Below are positions 38,311 through 50,131 of a DNA stretch of 64,000 nucleotides, piece after piece. The translations under genes and the position numbers were made by a program. Position 1 is the first letter of the stretch. Each line of letters starts with the position of its first letter. Source of the DNA: Azadirachta indica (lineage: Eukaryota; Streptophyta; Magnoliopsida; Sapindales; Meliaceae); the NCBI GenBank assembly GCA_022749755.1, contig CM040448.1:4772481-4836480 (forward strand), written 5' to 3'. The notes beneath the pieces are model-generated. The model made no database searches and was not told where the DNA came from. It saw only the letters and a list, made by a program, of their open reading frames with translations.

Positions 38311-38533
38311 AAGCAATAGTTTGTTTTGCTTGTTGAATCTTAACAATGGTTTTGAAATCAATAGTATGCGTCGTTCAGTGAATCTCGGCAATGGCTTGAA
38401 AGCAGTAGTATATGTTGAATCTTGGCAATGGCTTGAAAGCAATAGTATGTGTTGAATCTCAGCAAGGGCTTGAAAGTGATAGTTTGTGTTGCTCGTTGAA
38501 TTCACCAATGGCTTCAAAGGCAGTAGTTTTGAT
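38288..38533 (+). repeat. Tandem repeat seeded by the PC-esterase stop-codon region, six copies
   Basis: Units with the consensus TTGAATCTC.xCAATGGCTTgAAAgCAaTAGT begin at 38288, 38333, 38378, 38415, 38452 and 38496, so spacing is 45, 45, 37, 37 and 44 bp. The first unit is the coding end itself (residues IESHQWL and the TAA). The rest form the start of the 3'UTR. Confidence 0.85.
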
Positions 38534-41500
38534 TTTCTTTTATGTGTATGTGGCTGTTGGCGTGGGCTATACACGAGCGTTTTCTAACAAGTTAAAGATA
38601 TCGACTCTCACTTGAGGTTGAACTCTTGCCTCCTATTTGTATATTTGATTCTTTCTAGGTTTCTCCTGTAGCTTTTGATTAACTCATGAGTAAAAATTTT
38701 GTATTAGTATACACAAATTGAAAATTCTTTTTTCTTTTGCCCTTTTGTTACTTGTTCAGATATTTTTAAGTATTGAATACTCAGCTTTGGTATTCTATAG
38801 TCAAGAACTGGGTATTTCGTAAATTCAGTCTTAATTCGAATCGAGTTGACAGTTTCATTCAAAAGTAGAAATGTGCTTTCTTTAGCTTCGGTTGGTTCAC
38901 TGCTGCTTCCTTCTTATGATTGGATATGCTGACATTTTAAAACTTTACTAAGATAATCTTTGCACAATGCAAATGGTCTTATTTTTCAGCTATGTAACGA
39001 TATCTCTTGTTGGAAAATCAGTGCTAAATTTTGCTAAATTTTTTAATAGAAAATGAAAAAGAGAAATCTAACTGCATTCTATATATGTGCATGTTACTCT
39101 TGTGCTCAACATTGTTCATATGGTTTCCTCCTTACGAAAAATTTACACGCCATTTATGATAGTGCACTGGTCATGAGCAACCGTATTTAGAATAGTTAAT
39201 AACTGTGAAGTATTGTTTGTGGATAATACTGGCATATAGTTCAATGTATTTGACAATTCATTATCGGTATTTGATTGAGCAAGGAATTTGGGTTGCCTGT
39301 TTGGCATGTGTTTGGCTTGGCTATTGATTCAGAAAATTTCCACCCGAACCAGGGGATAGAAATTCTAGCTTGGATATCCTTAGATGCTTAAAACATTTAG
39401 GGGTTCAAACTGTTCTGTTTTAAATTTGGACATAAACTCCCAATGTTGCGGCTTTTCTACATGTAATGGTTTAGAAAAGTTGCACTAACCTATCACATAT
39501 TTGAAACACAGTGACAGTACTATTGGTTTGAGATTATCGTTAGCAATTGCTTTGCTGTTTGGCAGGGTGTATGTTGATCCTAAACTGATCTTGTTTTAGA
39601 GGCCATTATGAAATTGGCATGCCAACTTAGCTTAAAACAATGCACTATGAAATAGAAATTTACTGATAAATTAGGATTTCATTCCTCTATTTGTGGCACA
39701 GTTTTTCTTTTATTTATTATTTTCTTAAATCAAACAGCTAAAATATAGCTGCATATCAACTTCTCTAAGAAAAAGATTAAAAAATGAAATTAACTAGTCA
39801 ATGTCAATGCCATGGCAAACCTGGAGTTTATTTGTGTTGTTGGCAGGTCTCAAGTACCAATTAGGTGTGTCTTGATTCATGTTTATGATACGTAAGTTTG
39901 GTATGCAGTGTTAATTGATTGCAAGACTTTTAGAATACTGTTATTTACTGAATGAAGCAGATAAATTTTTTAACTTCAAATCCTAAAGAGAAGTTTATAG
40001 TGAGAAGACTAAAATTTTTATATTGGATGCACATATCAAATATAAATTGAACTGTAGTTTGGAATGTCTTCCGACCTCTGTTAGAATAGGTTGTTCTGCC
40101 CTGGATTTGTTTCAGTTTCCTTTTGACGAGCAGAGGGAACTACCAGAAAGACTTGATTTTAAGTTCTCTAATATTTATTGCTTAAGTTGTATAGCATTTA
40201 GAAAGACCATCCCTTGGTCTATCATGTGACAGACAGTATAGTTTTGGTGACATATTTTTCTTACTCTTTAAGATGCAGAGCATTGCCACTGTCTGTACAT
40301 TAACAATCACCAACTATAAGAATTCATAACTTTTAGGTTATCTGAATCGAAAAGCTTAGCAGAATTTCTAGCTGACAACATCATGAGATAGCATTAAACT
40401 ATTAAAGCTCTTTTTCTTTTTCTTTTTGCCTGCGGAGTTTTTGACACTTTTAGCTTCCATTTCAATAACTTGACAATTGTAATTATTCTTCTTTTTCGGA
40501 TGTTCTAATTTACTGGTCTTTGAAACACAGGGTGTAGTTATTCTCATTTTCATGCGTAATATACAGGTTGCATGCAGGCATTTCTTGTCCTTGGCATCAA
40601 TTGTTTGCCTGGAAGTAAGCATTATTTATGGGTTGACCGCACATAACTTACTATTGAACCATTATTAAACCTTTGCTGAAAGCAATCTAGTTTGCATATG
40701 TTTAAGCTGTCTCTAAAAGCAATCTAGTTTGGGTGTTGTTTTTCCTTCCAGAGGGAAGTTATTTATGCCATGCAGCCTACTGCTGCTTCTCTTTCTGATA
40801 TGAGCTTTGCAACACTTATGGGTTAGTGTTGGAAGGTTGTTGATCTATTCCTTGCTATACTATTGTATCATCCTGATTACGCTTCTTTTGTCAAGATTGT
40901 TGTCATATCAGTACCATTCATGGAATAAAGTGATATGAGCTGCAGGCAGTGAATGGCACTGCACTGATGATGTGAAAACGCAATGAGTGAGGCTCTTTCC
41001 TGCTTTGTTCATGGATAAGTTAATTATAAATCAAATGGCAAGCAGCAGAAATTCTTAACCTTTTTATGCTGTTATGCCTGTGTATTTGTGACTTCTATAT
41101 TAGAGTAGCAAGCCTCTTTTCTTCATCATCACTTGTTTGTATGAAATTTATATCCAGAGTTACCCAGTTGAGATTACTAATGTATACTGATGACTAGGTG
41201 GTAAGGTGAAGCTAATTGCAACACATTGTATTGGTCTAACTTTGCAAAAGAAGAAACTTGAAATTGCTGCTGCTTTTTTAGAGGACTGGAAGAGAAGTAT
41301 GAGTATGACCAGATTTTAAAGAAATATTTATGAACATGGCATTCCCAGCAAGAGCAGATGGCTTTTGGTGAGGGATGAAAAGATATTGTATAGTATAAAA
41401 ATCATTTCTAAGATGTGCAAATTTGCCTAATTTCGTTATTCTATTATATCATATTTAGTTACCCTCCTTTCGTTAAAGGGGGTTAAGGAAATCCTAACTT

Positions 41501-42471
41501 TCTGGGAGCTCGGTGACAATTGGAGACTATCTACATGATAAAGTCAAAAACTTGGCGGGGAAAAAGTGATAAAATTTAAAACCTTAGGGGAGATAAATGA
41601 TAAAATTTTAACACTTCAAGGAGGTAAATGACAAATATCCCGTGTAAATCCTATGTAATTTTTTAATGTTGTATATTTACATATACAATAAATCTGCCGA
41701 GATCAAAAATTTGTTGAGAGTCTCAGTGAAGTAAGTTCAAATCTGAACTCAATCTGAACAAAACTTATCCTTGTTCAAAGAAAACGTAACCATGAAAACT
41801 CGAACAAAAACTTCTTTCTCTACTGACAGAAAAGGGAGGTAATGCCCATGCAACTTAGAACAATTTATTCACTATCTTCGCTACAATCCACTACCTCCCA
41901 TTCTGGAATCTATTTTAATTTTTAAGCCTACAGAAGAAGGTAGATTAAGATAAATAAAAATATTGGAATAAAAGATTTGATTGAAAAAGGAAAATGAATC
42001 CTTGCATGAGTTGAGTACTATTGTTACATTTAAAAATTTCGAGCATACTATTAAATTATTTTAACTATAATAAATTCAAGTTCTACTTTTCAATGGAATA
42101 ATTATCTCAGTCTTATTAAAATAAATTAACTTGCAAAATATGAGAAAACTGTGTCTGCGGGTGACCTTCGGATTGGGTTATTTAGATGAACTCTATGGAG
42201 TTATAAATGTACTTAGAGAATTGAACCCCTTTTCTCACAATATACTTGAGAGCTTTACCATTTGGTTAACAGAGTATACAGAAAAGAGATATGATTACTA
42301 TCACTCTAAAAATTTTGTTTTTTTTTGAATCACTACAACATTTCAAACCCCCCAAGTGAAAACCCCCACCATACACTTACAATCACAACGAAAATCAGGA
42401 CAAGAAAACATTGAAGGAAAATAAACCAAAAAAAAAAAAGTGTTCTGTATAAATATGTTCTGGGTACTAAG
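38311..42471. other. 4-kb region between the convergent PC-esterase and EXPA13 genes
   Basis: After the tandem repeat, 38600-41400 is less AT-rich than other intergenic DNA and has a transcript-like texture (T-rich runs, many GCAG). It may hold a long 3'UTR or a non-coding transcript, but no coding frame is supported. 41440-41640 contains loosely repeated TGATAAAATTTAA..AAGGGGAGATAAA units. A 65-codon frame at 42131-42328 has no recognisable product. Confidence 0.45.
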
Positions 42472-45400
42472 CTAAGACTCAAATTGCTTGCCTTCAAAAG
42501 TCTGCCCATAGTTCCAATTCTTAGGAGCAACATTATAAGATGTAACAGTAAGCCCATCACTAGTAGTAACCTCAAATGAGAGAGGTTGATTTTTCAGATC
42601 AGCATTTATATGCCAGTTTTGGCCCCAATTTCTACCCATTGGAAGCCAACCAGTTCTTGAACCCTTGATCTTCACTCCAACTATATCTCCAGCACCAGCT
42701 ACATTGCTGATCAGCACTGAAATGAAGATACCAGATCCGTCAATTGCAAACCGAATGCCTCCTTCCTTTCTGCACTTTATCCTACTCCAAACAAAATCAA
42801 CATGCGTGAGGGAAAGGAAAGAATTCAAGATGATAAGATGGACTCACTCTAGCAACAATACTTGGGGCGACTTCAAAAAGAAGAAAAAATTGAAAGAATA
42901 CCGTTTTACAAGACAGCTTTACTTCCAATAAAAGGAAGAACAGGGCAGAATCAAATGCTCTTGGTCCACTAGGAAATTCAACTATTACTGTGCTAGAATC
43001 CAACAAGAAACTTGCTCAGATTACCTGTTGAACTTAATTTATCATATTGTCTAAACTAATTAAGATAAAAACACTGATACTTTTCACCGCTGGTCTCTAT
43101 GTAGTTGATTTTTCTTTTCAGATTAAAAAAAAAAAAAAAGAGAGGAGTTCCTAGGTAAAACGTGTCCTCTTTGGTCTTTCCAGGAGATGAAAACTTCAAA
43201 AATTATGAATGAATGAACTTTGGACTTGATCCTATTGTGTCAGACAGGCTTTATTTCAGCATGTCAAGGTTCTGAGTCATAAATGTTCTCAAAAATTTAT
43301 CATTTAAATATCCTAAATATTGATTTTTAACTTCTTTATTCTATAAAATCTTAATATCACTAATCATATACTGCACATGGATCTCCTAAATACCCGACAA
43401 ATCTGATGAAAAAATTCCTTATAAGTTGATGAGTTTCAAAGCCGGGAGGCAATCTAGGTTAAGGGGATAAGAAAACTTAAGGTCATGATTTCATTTACAA
43501 CCACACATTTAACACTAATTCAATTTCACTCCATCGATTAGGGTAGCCTATCACTAATTTAATTCCACTTAGGTGCTCTATGTAATTGTGCTTGTGATAG
43601 AATGAAGTATAAGAATAAGATGTAACAAATATAGAGGATGTCATGTCTCTAGTGTATGACACCTCATTATTTGATCTAAAGAATCATATTATCAATATCA
43701 GCATTCCATCATAGCTTGTATCCTTATACTTGTCATTGTTAGTAACTACATTTGGAGGACAAAACATCACAATATTAAAAATTATTCACAGATGTAGTAA
43801 CTTACAGGTCAAGGAAGACAGTTGCTTCTCCATAAAATAACCTAGTAGCATCCTTTGTAAACAAACGTAGATGATGGTTCATCTAGAATGCTTCTTATAT
43901 TAGTATACTTCCATTTGACTCTTGTTCAGATTAACAAGGTGCTCAAGAATGATCAAGCACCCAACTCATCTCCAATGACATGCAATTCCCTCATCTTGCA
44001 CACACCATCCAATTATGGAGAATGTCAAATTCCAAGATGTCTAGTTCTTAGAGCTCAATCTTAAGATGGGAACCAATAGGCAAACTTTTAAGGCTATTCA
44101 TTTTCTGCTTTGAAAAGTTATCAATTCTTTTCAAAATGCCATCTCCACTGTATAAGTTGCATTCTTTTTGTTTTGTTTCTTCTACGAAATACCATGGAAT
44201 TAAGCTTGAGTGTCTAATCCAACATGAAAATGATGAAGCAGTGCAACATAGTAATGGTTAAGTTAATGGTTGTCTTCCATGGAACCAGGAAAATCAACTA
44301 GGGAATAGGTAAATGTAGTGTTAAGGTAAGAGTTAAGAATGAGAAAATAAATTCTGAAAAATGAATTACAACATTTTATAATAGAGATCATTTTACAATA
44401 ATGTTTGCACAACTTCAAAAAACCTACTGGAGGAACCCTTATGTCACAGTGATATTATAAAATATAACACTTTGCACCCAGTAAGTAATTAGCTTCCTTC
44501 ACCATAAGTTTGAAAGGTTTGGATGTATTATCATTGTGTTCATCAGGCACCTTGTTGTTAAAATTTGATTTTGCTGATGATTTCTTTGAAGTAGGCTATC
44601 AGAGACATTTAACTAGTTAGGAGTTTTTTCTCCTTTTATGTGTAATACATGAACTCTTGAAGTTGGTAAAGTCCACATCCCATAATCCCATAGATGAAAC
44701 CTTAAACACAAAAGATGACTGAATATTCAACCATGCAATGGGTTCTCTCTCTCCTGATCAAGATTTGTTTAACAATTTAACACTATTAAGACCTTATTTC
44801 TTCTTCTCTGTCCAAAATCTTTCCAGTTTATTATCTTGTAATGTTTTATATTCGAGTATAAATTATTGAAGCTCTTTCCTTCCTAAGCAGTCACGTGAAT
44901 ATTTTCAATTAACTTCTCTAACCTTTCAAGCTTAATCCTGCATCAAACTTAGTAGTTTTTCTGCATAACTCGCAACAATATCAATGAATTGAAAACTGTC
45001 TTCACTAGGAGACACTTGGTAATCAATTAAGAGGAATTAGTGATATAGACATGGACATATCTTTGCCTATACCTAAGAAATAAACATTGTGACACATCAA
45101 TTAGCTACAGAATATGCTTTTTCTTGAACATTTTCTTAATTTAATTATCTTATTCGCAAATGAGTAGAGTATGATAAATTTAGGTAGCTAAGAATTGTCC
45201 TTGACACCAACTACAACCTTTTTCTATAAGATCAACAACACTGATATACATTCTGATTATTTAGATAAACTGGCCAGAACCTAAGAGCTAATTCTTTTTT
45301 CCTTTTTGAAATAGTTTTGTTAGAATTAAAATTAAATTTGTTTAGTTTTACTAGGTTTAGTGTTATTAAGTATAATTCTAGTTCAAGTATTATTAGTCTT

Positions 45401-48400
45401 TTCCTAATTTCTTAAGGATTCCTAAGTTCACTAGTTTATGTTGCTTTATTATTTCAATTTATAAAAAGGCATGTCTATTAACTTTATTTAAAATTTAAGA
45501 GAATTCAACATAATTTTATTTTCTTCAACATGGAAGAAGAAATGATAGCTCTTTATGATCATGGCACTTGGGAATTACAAAAACTCCCAGATGGTGAAGA
45601 AGCTGTAAGTTGTCAATGACTATTTGCCATCAAGTATTACCCAGATGGTACCATAGAGAGATTAAAAGCTCAGTTGATAGCTAAAGATTTACTCAGACAT
45701 ATGAAGTAGATTATTTTGAAACATTTTCTCCAATTGCTCGACTTAATTCTGTTAGAGTTCTTATATCTTTAGCAGTTTTTCGTGATTGGCCTCTTTTTCA
45801 ACTTGATGTTAAAAATACTTTTCGATATGGAGATTTACAAAAAGAGGTTTACATAGAGCAACCTCCAGAGTTTGTTGCTCAGGGGGAGTCTAACTTGGTA
45901 TATCGGTTGAAAAAAACTATATATGGCCTCAAACAATCTCCAAGGGCATGGTTTGAAAAACTTAGTGGTTTGTTGACATCTCTCAATTTCAAAAGATGTC
46001 AATTTGATCATTCAATCTTCGTTCAACATATTTCGTTAGGAATAGTTATTCTTGTGATGTATGTCAATGATATTATCGTTTTTAGGAGTAATTTGCATGG
46101 GATTGAGGTAGTGAAGAATTAACTGAAGAAACATTTCCAAACTAAAGACTTGGGTCAACTCAAATATTTCTTGGGCATTGAAGTAACAAAAGAAATAAAA
46201 GGTCTAGAGTTGTCTCAAAGGAAATATGTCCAAGATTTATTGTTGGAAACAGGGATGTTAGGATTTAAACCAGTTGATACTCCTATGGAACTAAACGTAA
46301 AGCTTGATGGTGAAAATAGTCCAAAGTTTGAGGACAAAAAGAGGTACAAAAACCTTGTGGGAAAATTGATTTATTTGACAGTAACAAGACCTAATATCAC
46401 TTTTGCAATTTGTGCTGTGAGTCAATATATGCAAGAACCAAAAAAGATTCATTAGGAAATAATCTGTAGAATTCTCGGATACCTCAAGAAAACTATCGGA
46501 ATGAGAATTCTTTACAAAAATGGTAACACATTAGATATTGTATGCTTCTCCAATGCAAATTGGGCAAGATCTACAACTGACAGATGATCTACAAGTGGTC
46601 ATTGTACCTTTCTTGGTAGCAACCTAGTGACTTGGAGGAGTAAGAAACAAAATGTTGTAGCTAAGTCCAGCACTGAAGCAAAATATCGGGCTATGGCTCA
46701 TATAGTTTGTGAATTGATGTAGATTAAAAATCTTTTGAAAGAGTTTGGGGTTAAGGTGAAGAGTCTAGCTATAATGTATTATGACCATCGAACGACTGCT
46801 TATATAGCCAACAACCCAATTTTTCATGAGAGAACCACATATATAAAGATAAATTATCATTTTATTAGAGAGATTATTACTTAAAGAGAGGTCATTACTC
46901 CATATATCAAGTCGGAAGATTAAATTGGAGACATCTTCACTAAAGCTGTAGACAAAGGAATCTTTATGTATTTTTGTTCCAAGCTGGGCATCACTAATAT
47001 CTATGCTCCAGCTTAAGTGGAAGTGCTATAATTAAAATTAGACTTATTTAGTTTTATTAGGTTTAGTGTTATTAAGTATAGTTTTAGTTTAAGTATTATT
47101 AGTTTTTTCTAATTTGTTAAAGATTCCTAAGTTTACTAGTTTATGTTGCCTTATTATTTCAACCTATAAAAAGACATGTCTATGTACTTAATTTAAAATT
47201 TAAGAGAGTTCAATATAATTTTATTTTCTTCAACAAGTTTAAATTTACAAAATCTAGAACTTAAAAGTTTCCTAAGAAATCTAAATAATACAGTAAACTT
47301 TCAGCCGCTTTTCGCCTTAGTGCTTTTTGTCATTGCATTACTGTCTTATGCATTGTTCTATTAATAACAACCCAATTTTATATATGACTAAATCTGTTTG
47401 GCACGTGTTTTAATATGTAAATTATGAATGTAAGAGTTGGTTCCAAACTCAGCTAACCTAAAAACCATTTTAATTCTTTTATCACTTCTACTGACATTAC
47501 AATTGCAAACGAATCAAATACCAGACTCATGGAAGCAGACCATGCACCTTGTCACTTGATTAACCCCTCAGCAGTTACAACTTACCATCATCACTATTAT
47601 TCTTACTAGCTTCAACACAAGATCTTTCAAAGATTCATCAAATCCCACTAATATTATAAGATTTTCTACTGACATTACAATTGCAAATGAATCAAATACC
47701 AGACTCATGGGAGCAGACCATGCACCTTGTCACTTGATTAACCCCTCAGCAGTTACAACTTACAATCATCACTATTATTCTTACTAGCTTCAACACAAAA
47801 CGTTTCAAAGATTCATCAAATCCCACTAATATTATAAGATGACGATTCTTTTCCTCTACTCTGTATATGAAACTTATAACATTGAATGTAGAACTCATAA
47901 ATAATATACCCTACAATAAAAACGTAATATGGAAGCTTCAATGTAACTCTTCCGGTTCAATACTGTCTGGAAGACCCGTTACTATATATAATATTTCGAT
48001 TGTTAAAATGCAATAAAACGTAAGTGTAACAACCACAACACCGGCCTAGGAACCCTAACCCATTCAGCAAGAAACATGCTACAAACACTCCAAATTCCCA
48101 AAAGAAACATAAAGATATACTCAGCAAAATGAGGGCAACTCACACTCACACCCACACCCACGCCACAGCACATGTTATCTTAAGGCAGCAAAACCAAGAC
48201 GGTGGAAAATTAAATTACTGAAACAGAGAGCAAAAAGAAATACCTCCGATACTGAACAGGCATGTTACCAGCCTTCCAAATGGCGATCTTCTCAAACGCT
48301 TCAATAGGAAGAACGAAATGCTTGTTAGGCGGATTACAGTGTCCTCCTCCATCAGGGGTAAAACCGTAATTAGGAGCACAAAAATTAGTGACAGTGACAA

Positions 48401-48776
48401 TTATAGACGTTCCGGGAATGCACCAGCGCAAGTCATCAACACAGCGAAGCTCAAAGCACGCGCCGCAGATCTGCCCGCGCTCGAAGAGCGCCTCGGACAA
48501 TCCCACGGTGGCCTGACCGTAACCTGCCTTGACCAGGTCTCCGTAACCGCATGCGCCGCCCACAGCGTCACGTGGATCGGAGGCGGCGTAGTAAGTGGCG
48601 CGTGCTGGACGCCACTCTGACTGTACTGGAGCAGAGGAGGGCGAGGAGGAGGAGGAGGAGGAGGAGGAGGAAGAAGAGAAGTTGTAGTAGTTGTTGTAGT
48701 TGTAGTGCGAAGTTACTGTTGCTGGAGCTACTGTGAAAAGAAAGATCTGTATTAGAGTTCGAATTATGGGCAGCAT
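42472..48776 (-). CDS. EXPA13: Alpha-expansin, EXPA13 type
   Basis: Two exons, 48244-48776 and 42472-42781, joined in an Arg codon (CGGAG|GTATTT to GAGTAG|GATAAAG), give 280 aa. Expansins are secreted wall-loosening proteins. Seen here: a signal peptide (about 1-23), then a low-complexity linker with twelve Ser in a row (34-45) encoded by a GAG/GGA microsatellite. A double-psi beta-barrel domain (about 55-175; GGACGYGDLV, GQICGACFELRC, NFCAPNYGF, GGHCNPPNKHF) and a CBM63 cellulose-binding domain (about 185-275; GSRTGWLPMGRNWGQNWHIN) follow. The sequence matches my memory of Arabidopsis EXPA13 almost throughout, including the end NWNYGQTFEGKQFES. The usual HFD motif of alpha-expansins is HFV here (153-155), so the barrel Asp is absent. 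The single intron is 5462 bp and contains a Copia element in antisense orientation plus a 178-bp tandem duplication. Confidence 0.96.
45318..45530 (+). repeat. 5' LTR of the Copia element
   Basis: 213 bp, beginning TGTTAGAATTAAAATT and ending TTTTCTTCAACA. It contains a TATAAAAAGGC box at about 45460 that could act as the element promoter. Confidence 0.9.
45531..47015 (+). pseudogene. Copia pol remnant: reverse transcriptase and RNase H
   Basis: Reading across frames gives the start of Copia RT (EEEMIALYDHGTWELQKLP), DYFETFSPIARLNSVR, YGLKQSPRAWFEKL, MGQLKYFLGIEV-type blocks, TRPNITFAI, and RNase H with SKKQNVVAKSSTEAKYRAMA. Several stops and a frameshift (near 45690) disable it. The RT active site YVDD is YVND, and the first RNase H Asp-containing motif reads SNANWA instead of SDADWA. 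It cannot encode active enzyme. Confidence 0.9.
47024..47235 (+). repeat. 3' LTR of the Copia element
   Basis: 212 bp, beginning TGCTATAATTAAAATT and ending TTTTCTTCAACA. It is collinear with the 5' LTR, with about 22 substitutions and one single-base gap. Confidence 0.9.
47486..47840. repeat. Tandem duplication, 178-bp unit, two copies
   Basis: Copies at 47486-47663 and 47664-47840 differ at about six positions, so this is a relatively recent direct duplication. It lies in the EXPA13 intron, about 250 bp from the Copia element and about 400 bp from exon 1. The unit is not recognised. Confidence 0.92.
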
Positions 48777-49732
48777 TTTTGATTTACAGAGAAAAGGGAA
48801 GAGACAGAATTAATGCTAGAAACTGAAAACAGGAAACAGAATGCTGGTTTCATTTTCATTCATGATTTCTTTTTTTTTTTTTTTTTAATTTCTTTACTGC
48901 AAGTGGAATTGCTTTTTCCCTCCTTTTTCGATTTTAACTCTGTTGCTCGAAGGATTAAAAGACAAAACAGTCCCCAACAAAACTCTGAATTACAGTAAGA
49001 GGTTAATTTCAATTTACCCCTTTATTTATTCATGAATTTTGATTTTTATCGCACTTTAATCGTTTTTAAAACATATGTTTCCAATGTAATGTTATTAACA
49101 AACTAATTGATAGCATCATTGAAGTTGATATTGGTGACGGCAAACTATTAATTTAATTTTTAGATACAACTATTAATATATGTGTTGTTAATTTCTTAAT
49201 TTTTGAAACTATATTTTAATTATTTATATATGTTTTGGTATCAATTTACATATTATTCCATTAGATTTTCATAACTAAAATATAGTCCTATCTTAAGTTT
49301 ATATAAATTTGTATACAGTGCTAATTTGTTATTTTTATTCTAAACTTGTGTTATGCGAACTCAATTCATTTGCTACCTCTATAATGATGGTGATTGACGG
49401 AAACTCATTTTTTTTTTTTTTTTAACTTTAAATGTTTGATGCAAATGTTTCTTTCAAATTATTGTTTTTTATTGATTGAAAAAAGAAATAATTGATTTAT
49501 TAATGGTGATGTGTTGTTAAATCAAGATAAGAAGAGAGAAAGGAAAGAAAGAAAAATTATTATAAAATATAACTATTTATAATTAACTTATGTAAATGTC
49601 TCTTAGTATAATTTGAGTGATTTGAAATATGTTTGACGTTTTTAAGTTATCTTGAATTCAAATAATAATATGGTTAAGAATTATCAAGTATAAATCAAAG
49701 AGTAAATTAAAATAATTCAATATAAAAATTAT

Positions 49733-50131
49733 TGTTTGGAAAGATACTCTTGGGCCCATGAAATTAATGGGTTTCTTACCAACTGGCCTAATACTTGACT
49801 AGTTTCAATACATCTTGTTCACTTCAGTTTAGGAAGAATTTTGGTCGAATATTACACAAGTAAGTCTAATTGGCTTGTAAAATTGTCATTGGAAGGAATC
49901 CTTATGAGAGAGGAAAAATTGAAATTAATAGTACTAATTTGAGGTAAATTAGGATTTCGTTAGATACACTCCATATTCTATCAGAATTCTTAATGTTACT
50001 AGAATAAGGAAATTAGTGCTTATATATATATATATATATATTGTATTCTCTTTATGTAAATTGATCCACGAATTTTCTAAAATAAACAATAGAGCAGTTT
50101 TTTCATTTTAGGCGAAAAAGAGAAAAATTTT
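49733..50131 (+). repeat. LTR-like copy 1
   Basis: Begins TGTTTGGAAAGATACTC. It contains a (TA)n tract at 50022-50041 and ends near GAAAAAGAGAAAAATTT. An 18-bp perfect palindrome (ATAGTTAGCGCTAACTAT, 50139-50156) follows it. Confidence 0.65.

Larger units (their letters stand above)
45313..47240 (+). mobile_element. Internally deleted Copia LTR retrotransposon with 5-bp target duplication
   Basis: A complete LTR-to-LTR element lies at 45318-47235 (1918 bp), flanked by AGTTT on both sides (45313-45317 and 47236-47240). The 5' LTR is followed directly by reverse transcriptase coding sequence. The leader, gag, protease and integrase are missing. A purine-rich stretch with GCTTAAGTGGAAG precedes the 3' LTR. 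The element lies in the EXPA13 intron on the opposite strand to the gene. LTRs differ at about 22 of 212 positions by eye (around 10%), mostly transitions, so the insertion is old. Confidence 0.9.

Noticed and set aside
42131..42328. 65-aa plus-strand frame downstream of EXPA13
   Set aside because: No similarity recognised and no gene-like context; AT-rich composition.
48318..48736. Open frames antisense to EXPA13 exon 1
   Set aside because: They are shadows of a GC-richer coding exon and the poly-Ser microsatellite.
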